DNA of 64,000 bases from Candidatus Kapaibacterium sp. Lineage in GTDB: Bacteria > Bacteroidota > Ignavibacteria > Kapaibacteriales > UBA2268. The DNA lies in NCBI GenBank assembly GCA_023957315.1, contig JAMLHE010000004.1:62001-126000 (forward strand), given 5' to 3'. Below the pieces are notes generated by a model. That model was not told where the DNA came from. It searched no databases and saw only the letters and a list, made by a program, of their open reading frames with translations. Positions 45,603-55,071 of this stretch are shown here, piece after piece (positions within the stretch are counted from its first letter, which is position 1; each line of letters opens with the position of its first letter). The position numbers and the translations under genes are program-made.

Positions 45603-46418
45603 TTAGTTTGTTCTCCGATTTAGATATGTAGAGATTATCGAATCAATAATATCAATTCCATCCGTAAGGGCAGCCGGACCGGGTTGCAGTATAATTGCCG
45701 AATCTATTTCGTGAATTTCATCATTTTGAATAGCTTTTATTTCTGTCCAACCCTTCCTTTTCAACATACGTTCACGTTTAAAAGGTTTGCCGCACCATGA
45801 TGCAATTATTATTTCGGGATTTTTCTCGATGATTATATCTGTGCTTTCCAAAATTCGGCGTTTAGCATCGAAAAAATTGCGGTGATGCTCGAATGGGTCA
45901 ATCCCACCACAAAGTTCAATTATTTCGCTTACCCAGCATATGCCTGTTATCAAAGGGTTATACCATTCTTCGAAATAGACTATAGGTTTGGATTGATAAT
46001 TTTGGGTACGATTTTGCAAATTTTCAATTTTACTCAGATATTCCCTTACGAGTTTCTCGGCTTCTTGATTTTTTCCCACAATAGCCCCTACTTTGAGTAT
46101 CATGCTCAAGATTCCTTCGATTGAACGATGATTGAAAGTAAAGACTTCAATACCGTTTCGGATTAGTTCCTCCGAAATTTTTGATTGCAAATCCGACCAA
46201 GCAAATACTACATCAGGTTTGAGCTTGATTATTTCATCAATTTCGGCATCAATGTATCTGGCGATAATCGCTTTGGTTAATTTTGCTTCAGGTGGGCGAA
46301 CTGTATATGCCGTGATTCCGACAATTCTATCGTCTGCTCCCAGTTTGTATAAAGTTTCGGTAGTTTCTTCAGTCAAGCAAACAATGCGTTTCGGCAATGA
46401 CGGATTGAAATCAAACAT
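45603..46418 (-). CDS. BtuF-like cobalamin/iron-siderophore binding protein, no signal peptide
   Basis: 271 residues. 'RIVCLTEETTETLYKLGADD', 'EIIKLKPDVVFAWSDLQSK', 'IVYFEEWYNPLITGICWVSE' and 'IIASWCGKPFKRERML' match the periplasmic binding protein class III fold of BtuF/FepB proteins. It begins 'MFDFNPSLPKR' with no signal peptide, so it should stay in the cytoplasm unless the start is further upstream; CGGAG before the ATG supports this start. Coupled to the CheR-like gene. No ABC permease or ATPase is nearby. Confidence 0.82.
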   Translation of the reverse strand: MFDFNPSLPKRIVCLTEETTETLYKLGADDRIVGITAYTVRPPEAKLTKAIIARYIDAEIDEIIKLKPDVVFAWSDLQSKISEELIRNGIEVFTFNHRSIEGILSMILKVGAIVGKNQEAEKLVREYLSKIENLQNRTQNYQSKPIVYFEEWYNPLITGICWVSEIIELCGGIDPFEHHRNFFDAKRRILESTDIIIEKNPEIIIASWCGKPFKRERMLKRKGWTEIKAIQNDEIHEIDSAIILQPGPAALTDGIDIIDSIISTYLNRRTN

Positions 46419-46439
46419 ATAAAAAAATCTCCGTAAAAA

Positions 46440-48752
46440 TTAGAATGCGTGACCGATACTAAAATGAAACTTCAAATCTTTCATCGTATTGTGCTCAGTC
46501 CATATTTTGTAATCGGGTAAATTATAGTTCGGTTTGTAAATTGGCAACGCAAGGTCCAATCTTATCGGTCCAATTGGTGTTTCGTATCGTAAACCAAGTC
46601 CTGCCGCCCAAGCCAATTTTGTAAAATACTCCACAAAAGTGATTTGCGATATTTCATCATCTCCTTCGGCAAACCAATGATAAGCATTACCGTAATCCAG
46701 AAACGCAGTAATACCAAGCTTGGAAATCTGTTCAGCTACAACTTCATTGATGCTCCGATAAAAGGGGAATGTGTATCTAAACTCTACGCTGCCTTCAACT
46801 AAAACACGGCTACCGACTAAATTTGAATACAAGAGGTAGTCGTTTCTATAAGAGGAATCATTAGGATGAAATGAATCGGGTTCATTGCGAGAATAATGTA
46901 ATTCGCGTGAACTCCATCCGCGGACACTATTTGCACCACCGGCAAAAAATTGTCGCTCAAACGGAACGTATGAATTTTCAGTATCGAATCTGAATATAAC
47001 ACCTGTCCTGAATTTTGTAGCAAATATTGTATTATCGGATATTGGATTGAATACTGAATATGCAGTTTGCAGACGTAAATACCTCGCAATACCCGATACA
47101 TAAGGATGACCTAAGAAAAAATTCCATCCATCAACCGAACCGAAGAAATAATCTCCTGACGTAGGATTGAAAGGATGATTTCGGCTGTCACCAATGAGCG
47201 TAATCCCAAGCAAATTAGCAGTCGTAAGTTTAAGTCCCGGTTCTTGCAGATAGTGGTATAATTGGCTGTAAAAGTCTATCGAACGCTTTATTCTGGCATC
47301 AATACTGTCACCAGAGATGTATTTTTCTTGAACTTCCTCGTAATTTACCAAATTTTGCAATTCAAAATTGAAATCTATGATTATCTGATTAATATATGTT
47401 TCGTTGGTCAAACTTATTGGAATTCTGAAATTTGCGAACCATGCAGAAATATCGAATAGTTGTTCGACAGTCAGATATGAATAATAGATTCTACCTGCAC
47501 CACCAATCCGCATATTTTCTATAGCCCAAATCAGTGGTTGTGCAAGTCTAAGACCTATTTGCCCTTCATATTCGGCACGTTCCCCGGAAATTATGCTGCT
47601 TATATCCTTAGCCTTTATATTCGCATATAAAGTACCCGATTGGGCTGCACCGCCCCAATTTCGATGCGATATTGAAGCTTCAGTACCAATATTTGTAAGG
47701 TTGTCTATCTGTGTATTGTTGACAAATAAGCCGACAGCCCACTCCTTTTGTTTACGGTAATCGGATTTTACTACTAAAGATAATGTGGTATCAGTTTGCA
47801 TTTTAAAAACAGAACTTGTATCGATATCGACTGCTGTAAATGTCCCCAGAGAATTCAGATTGTTGAGTGAGCGTTGGACGTTTCGTCTGCTGTACCAATC
47901 ATCCACTTTGATGTCCATCTGCAATCGTTTCATTTTCTCAACTACGATATTTTGATTATTTAGGCTATCAACGAATTCGATTGATGCAATTTTCTGACGT
48001 TTTCCGGGTGTGAAAACTGCTGTCACACTATCGGATTCGCTCTCGACATTAATAGAAACAGGCAGGATTTCGAATTTGGAATAGTAATAGCCCGAATTTT
48101 GAAGGAGATTAAAGACTATGCCAATTTCTCCCAATATTAACTCTTCATTAAAGAAGTCGCCACTTTTAACTCGTCTGGCATTTTCGATTATTTGCCTTGT
48201 TAAAGTATCTACACTTTCAAGACCCAGGTACAATACGGTATCCATCTTGTAACGAGTACCTTCGTTGATACTGAAAGTCAAGACATTGATTTTTTCTACC
48301 GAATCCGGTTCGAATCTGTAGCTAATTTCTGCGAAATGGAAGCCGTTTGTATTATAGAAGCTCCACAAAGTTTCGGTATCCATATTCACGTCCACTTCAT
48401 TGAAATGGCTGATTTCGTGATTATGATTTCTCAGAAATGCTCCAAGCGATGTATCAAGAATCGACGGAGTCCAAGGTATTAGTTTGACATTGTCATAGTA
48501 ATACTCAGCCATTCTATGTTGAGGACTCATAAAGGTCGCTTTCGTGTTGATTATCTCTAAGAGTTCGCCGTCGCCGAAGGAGTCATTGTTTTCAAATTCG
48601 ATTTTATCAATTTCGAATTGCTTCGTAAGACGAGTAGAAGGATATAGCCCGGGGGAAATGTGATTTTCAATAGCAAATACTGCAATATCGGTGTAGAACA
48701 CCGATATTAACAAGACAAGCATAACATATATTGAATATTTTATCGAACCCAT
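46440..48752 (-). CDS. BamA/TamA (Omp85) family outer-membrane protein
   Basis: 770 residues. Hydrophobic signal-like start ('YSIYVMLVLLISVFYTDIAV'), POTRA-like domains to about residue 330 ('FSINEGTRYKMDTVLYLG', 'RRNVQRSLNNLNSLGTFTAV') and a C-terminal barrel with the lid-lock motif 'FFAGGANSVRGWSSREL' and 'GLRYETPIGPIRLDLALP'. It should help insert proteins into the outer membrane or export other cargo. A second Omp85 protein besides BamA is common in this group. Confidence 0.9.
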   Translation of the reverse strand: MGSIKYSIYVMLVLLISVFYTDIAVFAIENHISPGLYPSTRLTKQFEIDKIEFENNDSFGDGELLEIINTKATFMSPQHRMAEYYYDNVKLIPWTPSILDTSLGAFLRNHNHEISHFNEVDVNMDTETLWSFYNTNGFHFAEISYRFEPDSVEKINVLTFSINEGTRYKMDTVLYLGLESVDTLTRQIIENARRVKSGDFFNEELILGEIGIVFNLLQNSGYYYSKFEILPVSINVESESDSVTAVFTPGKRQKIASIEFVDSLNNQNIVVEKMKRLQMDIKVDDWYSRRNVQRSLNNLNSLGTFTAVDIDTSSVFKMQTDTTLSLVVKSDYRKQKEWAVGLFVNNTQIDNLTNIGTEASISHRNWGGAAQSGTLYANIKAKDISSIISGERAEYEGQIGLRLAQPLIWAIENMRIGGAGRIYYSYLTVEQLFDISAWFANFRIPISLTNETYINQIIIDFNFELQNLVNYEEVQEKYISGDSIDARIKRSIDFYSQLYHYLQEPGLKLTTANLLGITLIGDSRNHPFNPTSGDYFFGSVDGWNFFLGHPYVSGIARYLRLQTAYSVFNPISDNTIFATKFRTGVIFRFDTENSYVPFERQFFAGGANSVRGWSSRELHYSRNEPDSFHPNDSSYRNDYLLYSNLVGSRVLVEGSVEFRYTFPFYRSINEVVAEQISKLGITAFLDYGNAYHWFAEGDDEISQITFVEYFTKLAWAAGLGLRYETPIGPIRLDLALPIYKPNYNLPDYKIWTEHNTMKDLKFHFSIGHAF

Positions 48753-48812
48753 TTCCTACACCATTTTTCAAATGGCACAGACGTTATACAAGTATTAAGG
48801 TTTTAAATAAAG

Positions 48813-48847
48813 AAAAAAGCGAGAAAAAATGAAATTCTCGCTTTTTC
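48813..48847 (-). terminator. Terminator of the DUF2795 gene
   Basis: AAAAAGCGAGAA (48814-48825) and TTCTCGCTTTTT (48834-48845) form a stem with an 8-nt loop; on the minus strand it is followed by T-rich sequence. It lies between the end of the small gene at 48864 and the start region of the Omp85 gene. Confidence 0.85.
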
Positions 48848-48863
48848 CATAGTCTTCGAAAAC

Positions 48864-49103
48864 TTAGATATATTGCTCTTCTTCATCATCGTTATAAAAG
48901 TACTCTTCAGAATTGAGGTCTTCATACTCGGGCCATAAGTCTTCCATGCCTTCGATTAGCTCGTCTGTATCATCTAATTCAGCCAGGTTATCCAAAACTT
49001 CTTGTGGACATCCGGCTCTATTGGCATAATCTATTAACTCTTCTTTAGTAGCCGGAAATGGCGCATCTTCTAAGGATATGGCTAATTCAGGTGTCCAAAA
49101 CAT
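48864..49103 (-). CDS. DUF2795-like small acidic protein
   Basis: 79 residues. 'DAPFPATKEELIDYANRAGC' followed by 'PQEVLDNLAEL' is the DUF2795 pattern of a small helical domain. The C-terminal half is very acidic ('DLNSEEYFYNDDEEEQYI'). Soluble, no signal. Function unknown. It stands alone with its own terminator, and the 179-bp gap upstream holds no other gene. Confidence 0.8.
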   Translation of the reverse strand: MFWTPELAISLEDAPFPATKEELIDYANRAGCPQEVLDNLAELDDTDELIEGMEDLWPEYEDLNSEEYFYNDDEEEQYI

Positions 49104-49282
49104 AATGCTCTCCAGTCTTTTGGTTTTAATCGTTTAACAATTTTGCAAAATTAGCATATTTTTACTGATTATAACAATACTATTTTACTTTAGTTACAAA
49201 GAATCTCAATTTTATCTTTATATCGTGGGTTCCTTGATATTATTTTACTTTATTTTTCAAAAGTGAAGATTTCGTTGATAAC

Positions 49283-49969
49283 TTAACTATCTAATTCGCA
49301 ATTTTCGGTATAGAATAGCTCTTTGGATATTAAATCGAATGCACAGAGATAGCCCAAATCTTTGACTTGGCGATGGTAAACGCATCCTCCGTCAAGTCGG
49401 ATTATGTCATTGTGCAAACTTTCCTTAATCGCCGAAATTGGCGTAGGTGTGTGCCCAACAAGCATTCTGCGGTCACCGATTTTCTCACGATTGATTTTTG
49501 AGGATCGCGTCCATAGCATGGCGTGAAAATCTGAATACGGGTTCTTGATATCGAAATTGAAACTCGCATGTGTGATTGCAAAATCATCTGTCAGGTGGAA
49601 CATCTTCAAATTGAGGAAGAAATCTAAATACTCCTCGTCAAGGAATCCCGAACTCATGATTTCAAAATCGTCTAATGTACTCTGAGCACCGTTTCGGAGC
49701 CAATTCCTGAGTGATTTGGGCTGATTGATTGCATCAATTAGCATTTGCTCATGATTGCCCCTAAGCGTAATTACATCAAATCCGGCTTTTCTCAGATTCA
49801 AGATTCTGTCAACAACTGCTTTTGGGTGCGGACCTCTGTCTATATAATCGCCCAAGAAGATTAACGTATCATCAATGTTGATTTCGCAAACATCATCCAA
49901 TAACTTATCCAATGTATTAGAACATCCATGTACGTCGCCTATGACAATGGTTCTACCCGTTTTACTCAT
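49283..49969 (-). CDS. PP1-type metallophosphoesterase (serine/threonine phosphatase-like)
   Basis: 228 residues. 'IVIGDVHGCSNTLDKLL', 'LIFLGDYIDRGPHPKAVVD', 'VITLRGNHEQMLIDAI', then 'FAITHASFNF' and 'RMLVGHTPTPI' give all metal-binding motifs of bacterial PrpA/PP1-like phosphatases or ApaH-like enzymes. It acts in the cytoplasm; substrate protein or dinucleotide unknown. ATG overlaps the stop of the leucine-rich protein gene by 4 bp. Confidence 0.9.
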   Translation of the reverse strand: MSKTGRTIVIGDVHGCSNTLDKLLDDVCEINIDDTLIFLGDYIDRGPHPKAVVDRILNLRKAGFDVITLRGNHEQMLIDAINQPKSLRNWLRNGAQSTLDDFEIMSSGFLDEEYLDFFLNLKMFHLTDDFAITHASFNFDIKNPYSDFHAMLWTRSSKINREKIGDRRMLVGHTPTPISAIKESLHNDIIRLDGGCVYHRQVKDLGYLCAFDLISKELFYTENCELDS

Positions 49970-51594
49970 TCTTTTACGATTATTTTAGTTACAACTTGGT
50001 TTTTCATTGTTAGAGTAATAAAATATGTACCGTTTGCATAGGAGCTTAAATCGATTTCCGTAGCTCCGAATATATTCTGCATCAAAATATTTTTGCCCAT
50101 AGCATCGCTGATATTCAAAATAGCGGATTCAATACCGTTTATGTATATGCTCCCGCTGCTTGGGTTGGGGTATATAAGGACCTGGTCTGATTCAATCAAT
50201 TCTACAGATGTTACTTTGCAAATTTCGTGAATCTCGTTTGGACTATTGCAACCGCTCGCATTATTTTCAATAATCGAATTTTCTGAAGTAGCCAAGTGCA
50301 TACAAATGCTCCAAACATTGCATTGGGATAATTTTGGGCACGATTGGATGAATAAATAGTTAATGCTTTGGTAATCAATGCTATCCAATCCGGACAAACT
50401 CTCAAGCTTTTTCAAATTCAACAGATGAATGTTTCCACCGACGCTTTTCAAGGACTGAAAAGCTAAAAGGTGCTCCATATCTATATTATCCGTCACTAAA
50501 AATTCACCACCAACGGAATTCAAAGAATCAAGCCCGTTGCAGTTTTTTAATAATAGATTCCCTGAGATGTCAAGGTAGCCTCCTAATGATTTGAGATTCC
50601 CGAAAGCATCAAACTCTTTTAAAGCCAAATTATGCAAAATCATCAAATCGCCGTTTATAAATTCTAATGCTCCGAAACCCTCTATTGACCGCATGAATAA
50701 ATTATCTTCAATTAACAAATTGCCGCCAATAGATTTAAGATTATCAAAAGATTTAATTGAGGGCAAATTTGTATTAGACATAATTGTAACATTTCCACCT
50801 ATAGTTTCTACGCCTTCTAATCCTTCGAGAGAATTCAAATTATAGTTCACTCGTGAGCTGAAATATCCGCCAATGGTTTTAAGGGATTCGATGCCTTCGA
50901 AATTGACAAAACTTGATGAATCTACATTCAAATTCCAATAAATTGATTTGAGCGAATCCAATCCTTTCAAATTCGTCAAAGCCAAATTTTTGACTATGAC
51001 TAAAGAGCCGTTAATATGTTTCAAAGAATTCAGCCCTTCTAAGTCCTTTAGCACCTCATGACCGTGAATTACAAAGTCGCTTTTGAGCGTATCAATGGCT
51101 TCCAAGCCTTTCAAGGAAGTAAGCTTATTATTAAAATACATCCAAAAGTAACCACCGATAGTTCTAAGTGAATTTAAGCCCTCAAGAGATTTTAATACTT
51201 TATTCCATGATATCATTACATCGCCGTTGACTCTTTGAAGATTTTCCAAACCATTCAAATTTTCTAACTTTTGATTGCTAAGTAATAGGAAATTTCCGCT
51301 AACTTCTTCCAATGAGTCCAATCCACTTAAATCCGTCAATAGTGCTGTATAATCGAAGCTCAAATTTCCACCGATTTTCTTAACATTTTTCAAAGCTTCT
51401 AAATTAGTTATGTTTCCGGTGATGCGAACATTACCTTCGATTTCTGTACAATCTGGATAATTGACAAGGAAATCATCAAGCGACTGTTGTGTAAAAAACG
51501 TTACACCATCCGGCAAGCACGATTGAGCAAGTGCTTGATGGGACATCACTATTACAGAGAACAATATTAAAACTCCGGACATGATTTTAGTCAT
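49966..51594 (-). CDS. Leucine-rich (receptor L-like) T9SS surface protein
   Basis: 542 residues from the ATG at 51594 (GAGG upstream), chosen because a signal peptide follows ('MSGVLILFSVIVMSHQALAQ'). About 16 repeats of the form 'LKSIGGNLLIEDNLFMRSIE' with 'GLDSL' make a leucine-rich solenoid of 22-24 residues per turn. The last 75 residues ('VLIYPNPSSGSIYINGIES', 'NISDAMGKNILMQNI', 'YANGTYFITLTM') are a T9SS type A sorting domain. Probably a surface adhesin-like protein. Shares a 4-bp overlap with the phosphatase gene. Confidence 0.9.
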   Translation of the reverse strand: MTKIMSGVLILFSVIVMSHQALAQSCLPDGVTFFTQQSLDDFLVNYPDCTEIEGNVRITGNITNLEALKNVKKIGGNLSFDYTALLTDLSGLDSLEEVSGNFLLLSNQKLENLNGLENLQRVNGDVMISWNKVLKSLEGLNSLRTIGGYFWMYFNNKLTSLKGLEAIDTLKSDFVIHGHEVLKDLEGLNSLKHINGSLVIVKNLALTNLKGLDSLKSIYWNLNVDSSSFVNFEGIESLKTIGGYFSSRVNYNLNSLEGLEGVETIGGNVTIMSNTNLPSIKSFDNLKSIGGNLLIEDNLFMRSIEGFGALEFINGDLMILHNLALKEFDAFGNLKSLGGYLDISGNLLLKNCNGLDSLNSVGGEFLVTDNIDMEHLLAFQSLKSVGGNIHLLNLKKLESLSGLDSIDYQSINYLFIQSCPKLSQCNVWSICMHLATSENSIIENNASGCNSPNEIHEICKVTSVELIESDQVLIYPNPSSGSIYINGIESAILNISDAMGKNILMQNIFGATEIDLSSYANGTYFITLTMKNQVVTKIIVKE

Positions 51595-51820
51595 GACAAC
51601 CTCATTTGATAATGATACTTCCAACAAAAATAACAATTTAAACTTATACAATACTATATATAGCAATTATCTTTCCAAAAATTGAACACAATATCTTAAA
51701 ATACTGATTACTTCTAAAATTTGAAATTTTACAAATAAAACAAAAGTATAAGCGTCCAAGTAAATCTTAACCATAATAGGTTGATTTTTATTATTTTTGA
51801 TTATTATGATGGAGATTTTG

Positions 51821-53965
51821 ATGGCAGTTAATGCAACCGCTTCAAAAATAGATGTTAAAACGGCGAAAAACGGGTCAGGTAAAAAGTCTGCTACTGTTAC
51901 CATGAATTATCAAGACCACGAAATCGAAGTTGACTTATTCAGTGCATTCGACTTTGGCAAATTTGACAAAGAAACTATAATTGACTGGTACAAACTAAAT
52001 CACTTAGGCAGAAGATTAGATGACAAAGCTGCTTTGTATCTAAAAATGGCTAAGGGCTGGTCATATCATGCACCTTTTGCGGGGCATGACGGCATCCAGC
52101 TTGCTTTGGGCTTAATGTTTCGCCAAAATCACGACTTTTTGTTTCCGTACTATCGTGACATGTTGACTTCTTTGGCAGGTGGTATTACAGTCGAAGAAAT
52201 CATTCTTAACGGATTGAGCAAGGATACTGATGTAGCAGGTGGTGGACGCCACATGAGCAATCACTTTGCCAAACCTTCGATTCGTATCCAAAATGTATCT
52301 TCATGTACAGGCAATCACAGCCTTCATGCTGTTGGTGTTGCTCGTGCGATTAAAAAATATAATGGTGACGAAATAGCATTCTATTCAGGTGGCGAATCCG
52401 CTACTGCCGAAGGTTATTTCTACGAAGCTATAAGTGCCGCTAATCTTGATAAATTGCCTGTTGTCTTTGTTATTCAGAACAATAAATTCGGCATCTCGGT
52501 TCCTTTACACGAAGTATCAGGCAACATGGTTGTGAGCGATAACTTCATTGGATTTAAGAATATGAAAATAATCGAATGCGACGGTAGAGACCCATTTGAT
52601 TGTCATAAAGCTCTCACTGCGGCTATCGAGCATATTCGCGAAGGCAAAGGACCGGCAATGATTCACGCAGATTGCGACAGAATAGGTTCACATTCCAATT
52701 CGGACAGACACGAACTGTATCGCTCAGAAGAAGAAAGAACTACTCTAAAACGTCGTGACCCATTGATGCAGTTCCGCTGGCACTTGCTGGACAAGAAGTT
52801 TCTCACTTTGAAAGAAATAGAAGCTATCGAAGAAGAAAACAAGGAAATCATCTTTTCTGCAGCTGATAAAGCTGAAGCTGCTCCTGATGCAGACGGCAAA
52901 AGCTGGGACCAATTTATAATTCCCGAACCCTATGTAAAAATTTCTGACAATACTGAAACTGCTATTAATCCTGATGCTCCGCGAATTCAATTTATTGAAG
53001 GTATAAATCATACACTGAAAGAAGAATTCCGCAGAAATCCTGATACCTTCTTATGGGGTCAGGACATAGGCAAAGGCGGCGTTTTCAATGTTGTAAAAGG
53101 TATGCCTCAGGAATTTGGCAAAGAACGCGTTTTCAATGCAGCTATTGCCGAGGACTGTATCGTCGGTACAGCTAATGGATTTACTCGTTACAACGAAAAA
53201 GTCCGCGTAGTGGTAGAAGGTGCAGAATTTGCAGATTATTTTTGGCCCGCAATGGAACAATTAATAGAATGTTCGCATGATTACTGGCGTACTCGAGGGC
53301 AATTTTCTCCTAATGTTGTCATTAGAATCGCAAGTGGCGGCTATATCCAAGGTGGATTATATCATTCGCAAAACCTCGAAGGTACATTAAGTACAATTCC
53401 CGGTATTCGAATAGTTATGCCCTCGTTTGCAGATGACGCCGTAGGACTTTTGCGTAATGCAATTCGTTCACGCGGTACAACATTATTTTTAGAACCAAAA
53501 TTTTTGTATAATTTCAAAGCCGCATCAGCACCTACACCTGATGATGATTTTATAATTCCTTTCGGTAAAGCTAAAACTCGCCGTTCGGGTAGTGATATTA
53601 CCATTGTATCATTCGGGACAACAGTTCATCTGAGTATGATGGCAGCCGAAGAACTTGCAAATGATGGAGTATCGGTCGAAGTGATTGACCTTCGTTCGAT
53701 AATCCCTTGGGATAAAGAAGCAGTGCTCGAATCGGTCAGAAAGACAAATCGCTTGGTAGTAGTTCACGAGGACAAAGTAACGGGCGGATTTGGTGGAGAG
53801 ATAGTAGCAACAGTTGCTAAAGAGGCATTCCGTTCATTAGATGCTCCAATTATGAGAGTTGGGTCGAAAGATGTACCTGTAGGATTTGCAAAAAGTTATG
53901 AAAGTATAACTTTACCAAATAAAAATGATGTCATCAAAGCCGTAAAGGAGACCTTACAATTTTGA
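51821..53965 (+). CDS. Fused alpha/beta E1 subunit of 2-oxo acid dehydrogenase
   Basis: 714 residues from the ATG at 51821 (GGAG at 51811-51814). N-terminal half is E1-alpha: 'HLGRRLDDKAALYLKMAKGW', 'DFLFPYYRDMLTSLAGG' and the thiamine diphosphate motif region 'FYSGGESATAEGYFYEA'. C-terminal half is E1-beta: 'WGQDIGKGGVFNVVKGMPQE', 'FADYFWPAMEQLI', 'VIDLRSIIPWDKEAVLESV', 'VHEDKVTGGFGGEIVA'. It decarboxylates pyruvate or branched-chain 2-oxo acids for an E2/E3 complex; the E2 and E3 genes are not here. The natural fusion is known in Bacteroidota and Chlorobiota. Confidence 0.93.
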   Translation: MAVNATASKIDVKTAKNGSGKKSATVTMNYQDHEIEVDLFSAFDFGKFDKETIIDWYKLNHLGRRLDDKAALYLKMAKGWSYHAPFAGHDGIQLALGLMFRQNHDFLFPYYRDMLTSLAGGITVEEIILNGLSKDTDVAGGGRHMSNHFAKPSIRIQNVSSCTGNHSLHAVGVARAIKKYNGDEIAFYSGGESATAEGYFYEAISAANLDKLPVVFVIQNNKFGISVPLHEVSGNMVVSDNFIGFKNMKIIECDGRDPFDCHKALTAAIEHIREGKGPAMIHADCDRIGSHSNSDRHELYRSEEERTTLKRRDPLMQFRWHLLDKKFLTLKEIEAIEEENKEIIFSAADKAEAAPDADGKSWDQFIIPEPYVKISDNTETAINPDAPRIQFIEGINHTLKEEFRRNPDTFLWGQDIGKGGVFNVVKGMPQEFGKERVFNAAIAEDCIVGTANGFTRYNEKVRVVVEGAEFADYFWPAMEQLIECSHDYWRTRGQFSPNVVIRIASGGYIQGGLYHSQNLEGTLSTIPGIRIVMPSFADDAVGLLRNAIRSRGTTLFLEPKFLYNFKAASAPTPDDDFIIPFGKAKTRRSGSDITIVSFGTTVHLSMMAAEELANDGVSVEVIDLRSIIPWDKEAVLESVRKTNRLVVVHEDKVTGGFGGEIVATVAKEAFRSLDAPIMRVGSKDVPVGFAKSYESITLPNKNDVIKAVKETLQF

Positions 53966-53989
53966 AAATTGTGTGGAATTTAGTTGACA

Positions 53990-54005
53990 GTGTGAAATAT
54001 CACAC
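53990..54005. promoter_or_regulatory. GTGTGA-N4-TCACAC inverted repeat
   Basis: Perfect 6-bp arms around AATA, 25 bp after the E1 stop codon. The half sites look like CRP/FNR sites (TGTGA/TCACA) but the spacer is 4 bp instead of 6. It may be an operator for the tRNA-TPR region or the stem of a weak terminator. Confidence 0.35.
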
Positions 54006-54068
54006 ACAAGGATATTGTTTAAAGTTTATTTATTATATTTGATATGCTGAAAGTTGCCGAAATAATAA

Positions 54069-54099
54069 TTGTTTATTCGGCAAACTTAGCATATATTTG
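54069..54099 (+). promoter_or_regulatory. Bacteroidota-type promoter of tRNA-Arg
   Basis: TATATTTG at 54092-54099 fits the -7 consensus TAnnTTTG, and TTGTTT at 54069-54074 fits the -33 element with about 18-20 bp between. It ends 27 bp before the tRNA gene. Confidence 0.5.
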
Positions 54100-54125
54100 C
54101 GTACTATTGAGCGGGAAATTTTTTT

Positions 54126-54199
54126 GCGCCCGTAGCTCAATTGGATAGAGTATTGGATTCCGGTTCCAAAGGTTGGGGGTTCGACTCCCTTCGGGCGTA
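54126..54199 (+). tRNA. tRNA-Arg (anticodon CCG)
   Basis: Cloverleaf: acceptor stem GCGCCCG with CGGGCGT, anticodon stem TTGGA/TCCAA with loop TTCCGGT (anticodon CCG, codon CGG), T arm with GGTTCGACT loop, discriminator A. No CCA is encoded, as usual in this group. Confidence 0.97.
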
Positions 54200-54239
54200 C
54201 AAACTAAGATAGTTATTAACTTATTTTCAGAAAGGGTAG

Positions 54240-54971
54240 ATGAAAAAGAGAACAGAATTAGACAAAGAGAACTACATGAATGAAGGAGATTCGTCAGTTG
54301 ATGAAGTTTCTGAAGACCGCAACCCGGCGGAAAATTTCATTCAAAAATACAGTAAACCAATAATCATTGTATCAATAGTAGTCATAGCATTAGTAGCATT
54401 GCTTCTCTATATGAGGTACCAGGCAAACGAAAATGAAATCAGGGTAGCAACCTTGATGACACGCATTGTACCATACTTCCAGGCAGGTGATTTCGATAAG
54501 GCGCTCAACGGCGACCCCGATAAAACCTATTTGGGAGAAAAAGTCTTAGGACTCAAGTACATAGCAGATGAATATCAGAGTACTTCTCAAGGCAAAACTG
54601 CATCTTTATATGTTGCAACAATTTACGCCGATAAAGCCGATTACGATAATGCTTTGAGCTACTTTGAAAAGGCTTCAAAATCCGATGCAAATATCGTTCA
54701 TATGGGTGGATTGGCAGGCATTGCTTCTGTTCACGAACAGAAAGGCAATCTGAAAGAAGCTGCTCAAAATTACCAATCGGCATCAGAATTAGCCGAGGAT
54801 GATAATACCAAATCACGCTATTCTTTCTATGCCGCATTATGTTTTGAAAAAAACGGCGATACAGACAAAGCCGAGAAAATTTTTAGAACTATCATTGAAG
54901 AGAATCAGTTAACTGAATTTACACCCATGGCTAAGGCGGGATTGATTCGACTTGGCACGATTATTGAATAA
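54240..54971 (+). CDS. TPR membrane protein (YfgM-like)
   Basis: 243 residues. A charged N-terminal tail is followed by one TM segment ('PIIIVSIVVIALVALLLYM') at about residues 40-58. The periplasmic part is TPR: 'SLYVATIYADKADYDNALSY', 'SVHEQKGNLKEAAQNY', 'ALCFEKNGDTDKAEKIF'. Topology matches YfgM-type ancillary factors of the Sec translocon or other TPR scaffold proteins. 40 bp after the tRNA and 100 bp before the giant surface protein gene. Confidence 0.8.
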   Translation: MKKRTELDKENYMNEGDSSVDEVSEDRNPAENFIQKYSKPIIIVSIVVIALVALLLYMRYQANENEIRVATLMTRIVPYFQAGDFDKALNGDPDKTYLGEKVLGLKYIADEYQSTSQGKTASLYVATIYADKADYDNALSYFEKASKSDANIVHMGGLAGIASVHEQKGNLKEAAQNYQSASELAEDDNTKSRYSFYAALCFEKNGDTDKAEKIFRTIIEENQLTEFTPMAKAGLIRLGTIIE

Positions 54972-55071
54972 GTTGATTGGGTTCAAACCCGTATTTTTGT
55001 TTTATTATATGATTGAAATAGATGTTAATATATAATTTGTTGTACATAAGTATTAAATTTTTGGAGGTATC

